Shown here in pieces: positions 1 to 7,148 of a stretch of DNA of 17,391 nt. The position numbers and the translations under genes are program-made. The stretch comes from an uncultured Alphaproteobacteria bacterium (GTDB lineage: Bacteria; Pseudomonadota; Alphaproteobacteria; Rs-D84). The DNA is taken from NCBI GenBank assembly GCA_937888635.1, contig CALARG010000010.1, forward strand, positions 1 to 17,391. Direction: 5' to 3'. The number at the start of each line of letters is the position of its first letter. Position 1 is the stretch's first letter. The notes under the pieces were generated by a model. That model worked only from the letters and a program-made list of their open reading frames with translations, was not told the origin of the DNA and made no database searches.

Positions 1-294
1 CATATGTACTATGTGTTGTTTAATGATCTTGAAACACGTACCCGGTTCATCAGTTTTATGAAAGAACACGAAGTGTCCCCTGTGTTTCATTATATCCCAT
101 TGCACTCGTCACCCGCGGGGCGTAAATTTGGTCGTGCGCACGGTGAAAATCTGCCAGTCACGGACAAAATTTCAGATACTTTGGTGCGATTGCCAATGTT
201 TTATGAGTTGTCTGTGGAAAATATGTCAAAGATTAAAGGACTGTGTACAGAATTCTTTACCAACATAATCCGGGAAAACACCAACCAAAGTTGA
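1..294 (+). CDS. wecE: WecE/RffA-type sugar aminotransferase, 3' end only
   Basis: The frame is open from the first base (codon CAT, then ATG at 4), so this is the C-terminal ~97 residues of a gene entering from the left. The segment matches the C-terminal end of DegT/DnrJ/EryC1 aminotransferases, closest in memory to dTDP-4-amino-4,6-dideoxygalactose transaminase (WecE): VFHYIPLHSSPAGRKFGR followed by RLPMFYELS. The family uses PLP to aminate dTDP-4-keto-6-deoxy-glucose for surface polysaccharide. The catalytic lysine lies in the missing part. The gene ends in TGA at 292-294, and a bidirectional terminator follows at about 413-443. With the two glycosyltransferases nearby it suggests an envelope-glycan neighbourhood. 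The exact sugar is inferred. Confidence 0.85.
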   Translation, partial: HMYYVLFNDLETRTRFISFMKEHEVSPVFHYIPLHSSPAGRKFGRAHGENLPVTDKISDTLVRLPMFYELSVENMSKIKGLCTEFFTNIIRENTNQS

Positions 295-412
295 GGTCGC
301 GTTTATTGCGTTAAAACTGATGATATCACGCTTTGTATCCTGGATTATGTGGTGTAATAGGCCGACAAAATCGCAGTGTGCGACAAACGCAGATTTGTAA
401 TTCGTAAAAAAA

Positions 413-443
413 TAAAAAACGGGGAACATGCCCCGTTTTTTTT
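413..443. terminator. Bidirectional intrinsic terminator
   Basis: Stem ACGGGG (419-424), loop AACATG, stem CCCCGT (431-436), with eight T on the right (436-443) and an A-rich flank on the left. It works in both directions, ending wecE from the left and the tail-fibre-like gene, whose stop codon TCA begins at 443, from the right. The 118 bases between wecE and this hairpin show no convincing gene. Confidence 0.85.
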
Positions 444-1120
444 CAGTCTGCGGCGATTCCGCAGACGTACCAATCTGCGCGTTCTACAGTGGTTGTAGAA
501 TTCAAAAATTCTTTGAAGATTATATGCAGCGTTGTGGCGGTGTTTGTTAGTGTGCCATATCCTGTCATCGCATTAATGTTATTATTTTGGTTGCACTTAA
601 TTACGGCATAATAATTACCATCTGACATGACAACAGGTAATGTTATATCGTCTGTTCCGACATTATATGGCCCCAATCTTATACTGCCAACCCAGCGACC
701 ACCCTGTTCAACCCAGCCACTTTTATACTTTCTGAACCAGGTATAATTATTTTCAGCGGTTGGATTTTGCCATGCGACGACATAGTCGGCACCACCCATA
801 TCAGGGACAGAATCCGCCCGCGCCATTGCAACACCGCCAACCGTTTCGCCATCGTGCAGACGAATTGTTTTTTCGTCTGTATCCATTGTAATTTCACCGC
901 AAACACCCCTGTATTCGTTGTTTTCAGTGTTTGTGCCACGCTTTATTTTCAGTTTGCGGTTGTTCCCGCTGTTCTGAATGTGTTTTTCCATACTCCAACC
1001 GCCCAGTTTGCCACATATGCGTTCCAACATGTCGCGCCGTTCCCATTGCGTTAATACGCTATCGTCATCAATTAAACGAATTAGAGTATTTATTAATTCT
1101 TTTCTGTCGTTTGATGTCAT
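443..1120 (-). CDS. Phage tail-fibre-like protein, orphan
   Basis: 225 residues, no signal peptide. Residues ~1-48 are a charged helical head. Residues ~56-100 (KIKRGT, then CGEITMDTDEKTIRLHDG) resemble the small module at the N-terminus of phage receptor-binding and major tropism determinant proteins (RGT ... GEi..DT....lHDG). Residues ~131-225 begin YKSGWVEQGG and end with a WYVCGIAAD-type tail, a pattern I know from C-terminal domains of tail fibres in gut phages. Start ATG 1118-1120 has AAAGGA eight bases upstream. A sigma70 promoter (1187-1215) lies upstream with a terminator hairpin between it and the gene. No other phage gene is nearby, so it is either a prophage relic or a domesticated surface/adhesion protein. 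Family resemblance is moderately sure; function is not known. Confidence 0.7.
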   Translation of the reverse strand: MTSNDRKELINTLIRLIDDDSVLTQWERRDMLERICGKLGGWSMEKHIQNSGNNRKLKIKRGTNTENNEYRGVCGEITMDTDEKTIRLHDGETVGGVAMARADSVPDMGGADYVVAWQNPTAENNYTWFRKYKSGWVEQGGRWVGSIRLGPYNVGTDDITLPVVMSDGNYYAVIKCNQNNNINAMTGYGTLTNTATTLHIIFKEFLNSTTTVERADWYVCGIAAD

Positions 1121-1148
1121 ATAAATAATCCTTTGTTATTCGTGGTAT

Positions 1149-1174
1149 AAAAAAAGACCGCACAAAGTGCGATC
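1149..1174 (-). terminator. Terminator hairpin in the leader of the tail-fibre-like gene
   Basis: Read on the minus strand, GATCGCAC (1174-1167), loop TTT, GTGCGGTC (1163-1156), then seven T (1155-1149). This is an 8-bp stem with one G-U pair and a U-tract, a complete intrinsic terminator. It lies between the predicted promoter (-10 at 1187-1192) and the Shine-Dalgarno of the gene starting at 1120. The glycosyltransferase upstream already has its own terminator at 1216-1243, so this one would act on transcripts from the gene's own promoter. Confidence 0.8.
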
Positions 1175-1186
1175 TGATATGTGCTT

Positions 1187-1215
1187 ATTATATCACAAAT
1201 TAACATTTTTTTCAA
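1187..1215 (-). promoter_or_regulatory. Sigma70 promoter for the tail-fibre-like gene
   Basis: On the minus strand: -35 TTGAAA (1215-1210), 17-bp spacer, -10 TATAAT (1192-1187). The predicted start of transcription is near 1180, a few bases before the terminator hairpin at 1174-1149. Confidence 0.8.
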
Positions 1216-1243
1216 TAATAAAAAGAACCCGCCGTTTGGCGGG
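1216..1243 (-). terminator. Intrinsic terminator of the GT4 gene
   Basis: Minus strand: CCCGCC (1243-1238), loop AAAC, GGCGGG (1233-1228), followed by TTCTTTTTATT. It lies about ten bases past the stop codon of the glycosyltransferase. Confidence 0.8.
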
Positions 1244-1252
1244 CTGTGGATA

Positions 1253-2365
1253 TTACATTCTTAACAAGTCTTCGTACAATTTTACGGTGTCACGCGCCAT
1301 TTTCTTGGCGGTGTAACGCTCTTTATAACGCGCGTATGCCAAAATCCCCAGTTTTGTACGCAATGTTGGCGTTTCCATAACACGTATCATCTGACGCGCA
1401 TATTCGTCTGTATCCAGTTCGCCTTTGTCATTGCTGGGGACGATAATCGCGGCCTTGCCAAACATTTCAACCAGGCCGGCGGCATCACTGCTGATGATTG
1501 GCATATCGTATGCCATGGCCTCAATCCCGGCAAAGGAACATGCCTCAGAATAAGAAGCAAACAACGCGCAGTCACACATTTCATAGTATTTTTTGATATC
1601 TTCTGGATTTTCCAGTAATCCAACCTTGGTAATTGGCAGGCCGTCTATCTTTTCAAAAATCTTGTCATCTGGGGCAAAACCACCAACGACAATAACTTCT
1701 ATGTTTTTATGCGTTTCATAAACCTTTTGAATCGCAGGGATTATGCGTTCCATCCCCTTGTGTCCGCCCCAACCGTGTGCAAATAAAAAGCGGAATATCC
1801 CATCTTTTGGCTTTGCCTTGATATTGACCTTGGGGATGTCAATACCATTATAGATAACACTGTATGGCTGTTTATTCTTAATCCCGTCTAAGAATTCGCG
1901 ACCGTGTTCGCATACCAAGATAACATGGTCCATATTAAAGAATGCATTATTGGGTGGAAATTTGCCTTCGCTGCCACGGGCGCGATGTGGTAAACAATGC
2001 AACACGCCAACTGTCTTGGCATAAAAGCGTGCGCGCAGATTATACGCCAAACCTTCAAATCCCAAACAATTACTTTTGATAATCAGATTTTCCATCTGGG
2101 CAACCTTGGGACCAATATATGCAATTACCGCTTCAAACAAACTGGCACCTGGGAATCCAGTTGGATGATAAACAGAAATTTCATCCCCGTTTTGCTTGAT
2201 TTTTAATTCTTTGAATTCAGGCGACCAATAAAATATGATGCGCGTTGTTTTTATATGCTCTGGCATTGCGGATGATAAAATACTGAGATAACGTTCAATA
2301 CCAGACTGAAAACGGGCATCGCGTCCGTCAATTTCAATAACATTGATTATGTTTTTCTTTTTCAT
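1253..2365 (-). CDS. Glycosyltransferase family 4 (GT-B fold)
   Basis: 370 residues, a usual length for GT4 enzymes, which transfer a sugar from a nucleotide donor to a glycan at the cytoplasmic membrane. The C-terminal Rossmann half carries the recognisable features: FLFAHGWGGHKGMERIIPAI at ~193-212 (donor-domain entry), VIVVGGFAPDD, a CALFASYSEACSFAGIEAMA stretch at ~263-282 containing the family E-x7-E motif, and a PIISSDAAGLVEM segment. The N-terminal half is acceptor-side and divergent, so the sugar and acceptor cannot be read. ATG 2363-2365 is preceded by GGAAAGG at good spacing and by its own promoter (2401-2429). It is monocistronic with its own terminator. Confident as a GT4; the substrate is unknown, though the WecE-type gene suggests surface glycan synthesis. 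Confidence 0.88.
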   Translation of the reverse strand: MKKKNIINVIEIDGRDARFQSGIERYLSILSSAMPEHIKTTRIIFYWSPEFKELKIKQNGDEISVYHPTGFPGASLFEAVIAYIGPKVAQMENLIIKSNCLGFEGLAYNLRARFYAKTVGVLHCLPHRARGSEGKFPPNNAFFNMDHVILVCEHGREFLDGIKNKQPYSVIYNGIDIPKVNIKAKPKDGIFRFLFAHGWGGHKGMERIIPAIQKVYETHKNIEVIVVGGFAPDDKIFEKIDGLPITKVGLLENPEDIKKYYEMCDCALFASYSEACSFAGIEAMAYDMPIISSDAAGLVEMFGKAAIIVPSNDKGELDTDEYARQMIRVMETPTLRTKLGILAYARYKERYTAKKMARDTVKLYEDLLRM

Positions 2366-2400
2366 GATACCTTTCCATAATAAATTAAAACCTGGCTTTC

Positions 2401-2429
2401 ATTATAGAAATGACGACATTCTTTTGCAA
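2401..2429 (-). promoter_or_regulatory. Sigma70 promoter for the GT4 gene
   Basis: Minus strand: -35 TTGCAA (2429-2424), 17-bp spacer, -10 TATAAT (2406-2401). It lies right behind the terminator of the preceding gene. Confidence 0.75.
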
Positions 2430-2438
2430 GTATATTTT

Positions 2439-2463
2439 AAAAGAAAACCCGCCAAATGGCGGG
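2439..2463 (-). terminator. Intrinsic terminator of the EF-hand membrane protein gene
   Basis: Minus strand: CCCGCC (2463-2458), loop ATTT, GGCGGG (2453-2448), then TTTTCTTTT. The stem starts six bases past the stop codon. The plus-strand flank also ends in T6, so it may work in both directions. Confidence 0.8.
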
Positions 2464-2468
2464 ATTTT

Positions 2469-2981
2469 TTATTCTGCAACAACCGTTTCTGGCGCCGGCA
2501 TTTCAGGCGCAGATGGCTGTGGCGCTTTTTCATGTTTGCGCATGTCTGGACGACGGTTCATTTTGCGCGCGGCGCGAAATTCTTCGCGGTTGACACAACC
2601 ATCGTGATTAATATCCATCGCAGCCACTTTGTCAGCCATTTTTGGACATTTTACAACCAAGCATCCGTTTTCAAATACTGGGCGGAATGGCATTTTGCCA
2701 CGTTTATCAAAACAACATAATTTTGCAGTTGCAAAACCCAATGCAAATATAATCAAAAACACAACTAATTTTTTCAGGAAACGACCAAATGTGCATTTCT
2801 TTTTATCACAGCAATGACCATGACACGCACATCCATGTGCGCAACCACATTCATGCATTTCAACAACCGGTGCAGGTGCAACTTTTTTCGCAGGCGCTTT
2901 TTTTGTCGCAGCAGGTTTTGTAACAGTTTTTTTCGCAACAGTTTTTTTCGTTGCAGGTTTTTTGATTGATTTTTCAGCCAT
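2469..2981 (-). CDS. Lys/Ala-rich, Cys/His-rich single-span membrane protein with an EF-hand
   Basis: 170 residues, family not recognised. Domains in order: residues 1-40, low-complexity Lys/Ala/Pro/Thr (histone-H1-like basic tail); 43-63, eleven Cys/His (H43 C45 C47 H49 C51 C53 H54 H56 C57 C58 C63), likely metal-binding; ~70-88, one hydrophobic helix (LVVFLIIFALGFATA); C89-C90 just after it; 123-134, a good EF-hand loop DINHDGCVNREE with Asp/Asn at 1, 3 and 5, Gly 6, Val 8 and Glu 12; then a Pro/Ala/Glu-rich tail. By the positive-inside rule the basic tail and Cys/His cluster would be cytoplasmic and the EF-hand periplasmic. ATG 2979-2981 has AAGGAAGGA just upstream and its own promoter (3011-3039). 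The gene next to it encodes HU. A calcium- or metal-responsive envelope protein is possible but is inference. Confidence 0.75.
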   Translation of the reverse strand: MAEKSIKKPATKKTVAKKTVTKPAATKKAPAKKVAPAPVVEMHECGCAHGCACHGHCCDKKKCTFGRFLKKLVVFLIIFALGFATAKLCCFDKRGKMPFRPVFENGCLVVKCPKMADKVAAMDINHDGCVNREEFRAARKMNRRPDMRKHEKAPQPSAPEMPAPETVVAE

Positions 2982-3010
2982 TTGTCCTTCCTTTTTTGTT
3001 TGACGCTATT

Positions 3011-3039
3011 ATTTTATAAAAAACAAAAAAATATGTAAA
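3011..3039 (-). promoter_or_regulatory. Sigma70 promoter for the EF-hand membrane protein
   Basis: Minus strand: -35 TTTACA (3039-3034), 17-bp spacer, -10 TAAAAT (3016-3011). Confidence 0.65.
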
Positions 3040-3050
3040 GCAAATTTTCA

Positions 3051-3075
3051 TAAAAAAACACCCCAAACGGGGTGT
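3051..3075 (-). terminator. Intrinsic terminator of the HU gene
   Basis: Minus strand: ACACCCC (3075-3069), loop GTTT, GGGGTGT (3064-3058), then a T-run to about 3052. It follows the HU stop codon by 28 bases. Confidence 0.9.
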
Positions 3076-3102
3076 AATGATATTTTCAAATATCAGATAT
3101 TT

Positions 3103-3375
3103 TTAGTTCAAAGCATCTTTCAAGGCTTTACCTGGTTTGAACTTAGGCTGAGTAGAAGCAGGGATTTTGATTGCTTCGCCTGTCTGTGGGTTGCGGCCTG
3201 TTGTTGCTTTGCGTTTTGCAGTTGCAAATGTACCAAACCCAACCAAACGAACTTCGCCTTTTTTCTTTAATACTTTTGTAACTGTGTTGATGAATGCGTC
3301 CAGGCAGCCTGCAGCTGTTGCTTTGGTTACATCAACTTCGTTTGCGATTGCATCAATTAATTGTTGTTTGTTCAT
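3103..3375 (-). CDS. hup: HU family DNA-binding protein
   Basis: 90 residues, the standard HU length. It has the N-terminal helical dimerisation part (MNKQQLIDAIA), then VRLVGFGTFATAKRKATTGRNPQTGEAIKIPAS, which spans the HU signature and the beta-arm with its conserved Arg-Asn-Pro-x-Thr-Gly tip, and a C-terminal KFKPGKALKDAL helix. HU binds DNA as a dimer with little sequence preference and bends and compacts the nucleoid. ATG 3373-3375 has AAAGGAGA at ideal spacing. A promoter at 3456-3484 gives a ~75-base leader, and a strong terminator follows, so the gene is monocistronic. Alternative: an IHF subunit, but the length and lack of IHF-specific extensions favour HU. Confidence 0.96.
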   Translation of the reverse strand: MNKQQLIDAIANEVDVTKATAAGCLDAFINTVTKVLKKKGEVRLVGFGTFATAKRKATTGRNPQTGEAIKIPASTQPKFKPGKALKDALN

Positions 3376-3455
3376 ATGTTTCTCCTTTCATATAAAAATT
3401 TTTATCTTAAGGTGTCCCGCAGTTCCAACGGACATTTCCTGTACTGCTTAACCGA

Positions 3456-3484
3456 ATCGTAAAGAAATCCGCGCTTTAAGTCAA
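3456..3484 (-). promoter_or_regulatory. Sigma70 promoter for the HU gene
   Basis: Minus strand: -35 TTGACT (3484-3479), 17-bp spacer, -10 TACGAT (3461-3456). Confidence 0.7.
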
Positions 3485-3536
3485 GACAATAATTAGAAAT
3501 CCCCAGATTTTTGCAATTTTTCTGCTTTGCATCATG

Positions 3537-3557
3537 AAAAAACCGCCAAATTGGCGG
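3537..3557 (-). terminator. Intrinsic terminator of the 3562-4041 gene
   Basis: Minus strand: CCGCC (3557-3553), loop AATTT, GGCGG (3547-3543), then six T. It lies just past the stop codon. Confidence 0.85.
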
Positions 3558-3561
3558 TGTT

Positions 3562-4041
3562 TTATCTGTGAACGGCAGATGCACGCACAGGCTGGGCCCC
3601 GGGGCTGTTATCATCACACAGCACCCAATTGCCCGATGCACCCGTCAAATGCACCGTGCGGAAATGATTTGGCGTCGCCAGCAACAAAGACACAATCACA
3701 ACACCCCAAAACAGCAATTTTGTAAATGCCCATGGGGTCTTGAATGCGTCGCGCACAAATTTGTCTTTTAATAAATTTTGATACAGCGCCCACCCCCATG
3801 TAAACAACAAAACAATCACTGCGAAGAAAAAACCAATAATCAGTGGTCGCTTTAACACCGCAAAGCCCGTCGCCAATTTATCCCACAGGTCACTGGCCGC
3901 GGGGCATACATACAGGGCATTCGGTGCATTTTCAGCCGATACGGCAACAACATCTGCAGCAGGCCCCAGGTGTATATTAAATGCAGTCATTAAAACAATC
4001 GCGGTCAGCATTATAATCGCGAACATCATTGTCGGCTTCAT
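3562..4041 (-). CDS. Hypothetical three-span membrane protein
   Basis: 159 residues, family not recognised. There are three hydrophobic segments: ~5-22 (N-terminal, signal anchor or cleaved signal), ~66-87 (LIIGFFFAVIVLLFTWGWALY) and ~106-122. A non-membrane stretch ~24-60 holds YVCPAASDLWDKLATGF, and the C-terminal tail holds ASGNWVLCDDNSPG. The only two cysteines outside the helices, C46 and C142, would fall on the same side if residues 5-22 are a cleaved signal, so a disulfide is possible. A basic loop LKDKFVRDAFKTPW joins spans 2 and 3. ATG 4039-4041 has GGGGGA nine bases upstream and a promoter at 4071-4100. It has its own terminator and diverges from the glycosyltransferase at 4130. Function unknown. 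Confidence 0.75.
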   Translation of the reverse strand: MKPTMMFAIIMLTAIVLMTAFNIHLGPAADVVAVSAENAPNALYVCPAASDLWDKLATGFAVLKRPLIIGFFFAVIVLLFTWGWALYQNLLKDKFVRDAFKTPWAFTKLLFWGVVIVSLLLATPNHFRTVHLTGASGNWVLCDDNSPGAQPVRASAVHR

Positions 4042-4070
4042 TGTGCAAAATCCCCCTTTGAATATTTTGT

Positions 4071-4100
4071 ATTATATCATAAATAACTATGTGATTGCAA
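4071..4100 (-). promoter_or_regulatory. Sigma70 promoter for the 3562-4041 gene
   Basis: Minus strand: -35 TTGCAA (4100-4095), 18-bp spacer, -10 TATAAT (4076-4071). TTGCAA is self-complementary and also serves the predicted divergent promoter. Confidence 0.7.
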
Positions 4101-4123
4101 TTTATGAAAGTTTTATTTAATAT
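4095..4123 (+). promoter_or_regulatory. Divergent promoter for the GT-A gene, predicting a leaderless mRNA
   Basis: -35 TTGCAA (4095-4100), 17-bp spacer, -10 TAATAT (4118-4123). The usual seven-base distance puts the transcription start at 4130, the A of the start codon. No Shine-Dalgarno exists between the -10 and the ATG. Confidence 0.5.
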
Positions 4124-4129
4124 TTTAAT

Positions 4130-4972
4130 ATGTTTAGACGAAAATCGCGTGTTATTGTGGGGCTGACCACATACTATAATGAAAACCTGATAATATCTAT
4201 GTCAGGGTTGGCGCGATTGGGCAAAAATATAACCCTGATAATTCATAATGATAACCCAGATATAAAATTAAGCCGTCGCCGGATACGACACATGGGGTTC
4301 CAGGGGCGTCTGCATATTATTAACAGCGATTATAACAAAGGAACACTGGACAGTCGGTTGGAAATCATAAAATATGCAAAAGAACACAAGATATGTGCAG
4401 ATTGGTTCTTGTTCGCAGATGACGACGACATCGTTCTTAATCTGAATATTCCACATATAGAAGGCAACCACTTTGCCATAATTCAAAATATGGCGGTTGT
4501 TCGTACACGCCTGGTTGATGTGTTGCGCGTGATAAATAACCCAGATAATTTTACAATAGATAATGAAAATGTCTATCTGGTGCGTCCGCATATCGGACTG
4601 GCCGGGACATTGGTGCGTACGGAAAACATATGGCAACTGGGCGACATACTGGGGCGCGTTCGTCAGGAAATATCGGACATTGATGAATCTTTGGATTTCC
4701 GTCCACCGGTTGATATGATGATGTGGTCTGCGGTGAATATTATTGCGCGCCATTATAATGAAAAAACAACGCCAATTTATATGGATGAACTAAATTATCT
4801 GGCCATTGATATTGATACCGCCCAGATAAAATACGGTATGCAAATTCAGCCACAGAAAAATCCACAGCAACAGATTATGAATGCACTGGCTAAATACGAT
4901 ACGGCTGTACGCAATGCGCTGGTCGCAGATGTGACTGATGCCGCCCCATCGGGGCAAGATTTAGACGCATAA
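4130..4972 (+). CDS. GT-A-like glycosyltransferase, family uncertain
   Basis: 280 residues. It begins with a beta strand and turn typical of GT-A enzymes (RVIVGLTTYYNENLIISMSGLARLG), has a second strand TLIIHNDNP at ~35-43, and a WFLFADDDDIV segment at ~92-102 that looks like the metal- and nucleotide-sugar-binding DxD motif. Residues ~186-223 (RPPVDMMMWSAVNIIARHYN, then YMDELNYLAID) could hold the catalytic acid and acceptor loop. No membrane span, so the protein is probably cytoplasmic or peripheral. ATG 4130 has no Shine-Dalgarno, and a predicted promoter places transcription start on this codon. The alaS promoter follows about 30 bases after its stop. Assignment as a GT2-type transferase rests on the fold-like pattern and DxD only; substrate unknown. 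Confidence 0.72.
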   Translation: MFRRKSRVIVGLTTYYNENLIISMSGLARLGKNITLIIHNDNPDIKLSRRRIRHMGFQGRLHIINSDYNKGTLDSRLEIIKYAKEHKICADWFLFADDDDIVLNLNIPHIEGNHFAIIQNMAVVRTRLVDVLRVINNPDNFTIDNENVYLVRPHIGLAGTLVRTENIWQLGDILGRVRQEISDIDESLDFRPPVDMMMWSAVNIIARHYNEKTTPIYMDELNYLAIDIDTAQIKYGMQIQPQKNPQQQIMNALAKYDTAVRNALVADVTDAAPSGQDLDA

Positions 4973-5000
4973 AAATTTTCATAAACATTAAAATATATGA

Positions 5001-5029
5001 TTGAAACTGGCGGGCAATATTTATACAAT
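5001..5029 (+). promoter_or_regulatory. Sigma70 promoter for alaS
   Basis: -35 TTGAAA (5001-5006), 17-bp spacer, -10 TACAAT (5024-5029). Transcription start near 5036 lies downstream of an in-frame ATG at 4997, which supports ATG 5063 as the real alaS start. Confidence 0.8.
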
Positions 5030-5062
5030 AGCCCACGAAAATTAATACAAGGGATAAAGAAT

Positions 5063-7141
5063 ATGACATACAATGAAATTAGAAAGGCTTTTTTAGACTA
5101 CTTTGAATCCAAGGGGCACAAGATTGTTCCATCTGCTTCACTGATTCCAAACGACCCAACACTGTTGTTTACGGTTGCAGGCATGGTGCCATGGAAGGGG
5201 ATTTTACAGGGCACAGAACCTGCATTCGCGCCACGCGTTGCAGATGTTCAAAAATGTATTCGTGCGGGTGGCAAACATAACGACCTGGAAGATGTCGGTT
5301 TTGATGGACGGCACCACACTTTCTTTGAAATGATGGGGAATTGGTCTTTCGGTGACTATTTCAAAGAAGGCGCAATTGAAATGTCATGGGAACTGTTGAC
5401 CAAGGTATTTAAGTTGGATCCAAACCGCATTGTTGTGACAACACATTACAGTGATGACGAAGCAGCAAAAATCTGGAAAAAAGTTGCGGGCAAGGATGCA
5501 ATTTTACTGGGCGATAAAGACAACTGGTGGTCGGCGGGCGATACTGGCCCATGTGGCCCATGTACAGAAATGCACTATGACATGGGTGCGGATTTACCAG
5601 GTGGCATGCCAGGCAGTGCGAACGAAGACGGCGGTCGCTGGGTTGAAATTTGGAACGATGTATTTATGCAATATGATCGCGACGCAAATGGTAATTTAAG
5701 CCCCCTGCCCCAACAGAATGTTGACACAGGTGCCGGCTTGGAACGCGTTGCAGCGATTTTACAGGGCAAAACAGATAACTATGACACGGATTTATTCGTA
5801 AACCTGAAGCGCGCGGTCAGCGATATTACGGGCGTTGCAGAAACACCAGAAAACATTGCCAGTTTCAAGGTTATTACAGACCATCTGCGCAGTGTTGGAT
5901 TCGCAATTGCAGATGGTGTGCTGCCCTCTAATTCGGATCGTGGTTATGTTATCCGTCGCATTCTGCGCCGTGCAATGCGCCATGGTCAGATTTTGGGGCA
6001 CCGCGGGGCATTACTGTCAAAATTGTACCCTGCCCTGATTACAGAAATGGGCGATGCGTACCCAGAACTGGCCCGCGAACAAGCACGCGTTGTTGAAATT
6101 ATTCAAAACGAAGAAAATGCCTTTGCGGACATGTTGCAAAATGGTATGAAGTTGCTGGAAAACGAAATTCCAAAGTTAAACAACAATGTATTGCCAGGCG
6201 ATGTGGCGTTTAAACTGTTTGACACATACGGGTTCCCATTGGATTTAACCCAGATGATTTTGCGCGATAAAAATATTGATGTTGATGTCGCGGGTTTTGA
6301 AAAATCTATGGCAGAACAGAAAGAACGCAGTCGTGCAAACACCAAGGGTACACGCATATTCTGGGAATCACAAACGGAATTGGCCGATACAGATGACACA
6401 GCAAAATACGCACCAGTTGATATGGAATCGCGCGTACTGTCAATTCTGCGCAATGGGGAATTTGTAGAATCTGCAAATACAGGGGACGAAGTTGAAGTTG
6501 CGCTGGACAAAACGACATTCTATGGCACCCAGGGTGGACAGGTTGGCGACAGCGGCGAATTAAAGCGTGGCACAGACACAATTATGACTGTGTCTGAGGC
6601 GGGGCGCGTCAACAATGTTGTAATTCACAAAGGAACACTGACCGCGGATGTTAAGGTTGGCGATATTGTACAACCGGTTATCAATGCAACCATTCGCCAA
6701 CAGACGGCGCGCGCACATACGGCGACACACCTGTTGCAGGCGGCGTTGCGTAATGTCTTGAACGAAGATGTAGAACAGCGCGGGTCCAAGGTTAGTCCGG
6801 ATTCCGTCCGATTTGACTTTTCGTTCGGGCGTGCGATGACAGCCGAAGAAAAACAGGCGGTTGAAGATTTAGTTAACAAATGGATTGAAATGGATATGCC
6901 GGTTGAACATGCCGAAATGTCTATGGAAGATGCCGTCAAGAAAGGCGCAATGGCGTTGTTTGGCGAAAAATATGGCGACACGGTCAAGGTTATTACTGCA
7001 GGCGATGTTTCGTGCGAACTGTGCGGTGGAACACATATCTATCATACGGGCGAAATATTAAAGGCGCGTATTAACAAGGAAAAATCCATCAGCAGTGGGA
7101 TTCGTCGCATAACAATGTCGGTTGGAACACTGGCAGAATAA
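5063..7141 (+). CDS. alaS: Alanyl-tRNA synthetase lacking the C-terminal (C-Ala) domain
   Basis: 692 residues against about 870-880 in typical bacteria. AlaRS charges tRNA-Ala with alanine and clears mischarged Ser/Gly. The class II core is intact: a DYFESKGHKIVPSASLIPNDP start, KCIRAGGKHNDLEDVG, DTGPCGPCTEMHYDMG, and GAGLERVAAILQGK. The editing/SAD domain is present with H552-T-A-T-H556 and C654-G-G-T-H658. The protein ends right after that domain at RRITMSVGTLAE, so the coiled coil and DHHA1/glycine-rich C-Ala region are absent. A strong terminator starts eight bases after the stop, so this is not a recent frameshift with leftover coding sequence. Start: ATG 5063 has AAGGGA eight bases upstream; the in-frame ATG at 4997 lies before the predicted transcription start. 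Confidence 0.97.
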   Translation: MTYNEIRKAFLDYFESKGHKIVPSASLIPNDPTLLFTVAGMVPWKGILQGTEPAFAPRVADVQKCIRAGGKHNDLEDVGFDGRHHTFFEMMGNWSFGDYFKEGAIEMSWELLTKVFKLDPNRIVVTTHYSDDEAAKIWKKVAGKDAILLGDKDNWWSAGDTGPCGPCTEMHYDMGADLPGGMPGSANEDGGRWVEIWNDVFMQYDRDANGNLSPLPQQNVDTGAGLERVAAILQGKTDNYDTDLFVNLKRAVSDITGVAETPENIASFKVITDHLRSVGFAIADGVLPSNSDRGYVIRRILRRAMRHGQILGHRGALLSKLYPALITEMGDAYPELAREQARVVEIIQNEENAFADMLQNGMKLLENEIPKLNNNVLPGDVAFKLFDTYGFPLDLTQMILRDKNIDVDVAGFEKSMAEQKERSRANTKGTRIFWESQTELADTDDTAKYAPVDMESRVLSILRNGEFVESANTGDEVEVALDKTTFYGTQGGQVGDSGELKRGTDTIMTVSEAGRVNNVVIHKGTLTADVKVGDIVQPVINATIRQQTARAHTATHLLQAALRNVLNEDVEQRGSKVSPDSVRFDFSFGRAMTAEEKQAVEDLVNKWIEMDMPVEHAEMSMEDAVKKGAMALFGEKYGDTVKVITAGDVSCELCGGTHIYHTGEILKARINKEKSISSGIRRITMSVGTLAE

Positions 7142-7148
7142 AAAAAAT

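Noticed and set aside
226..429. Minus-strand open frame of 67 codons overlapping wecE and the terminator
   Set aside because: No Shine-Dalgarno or family resemblance; its start lies in the terminator stem region and it overlaps a real gene in antisense.
4997..5062. N-terminal extension of alaS from an in-frame ATG at 4997
   Set aside because: A strong promoter (5001-5029) puts transcription start near 5036, after this ATG, and ATG 5063 has its own Shine-Dalgarno and matches the usual AlaRS N-terminus.
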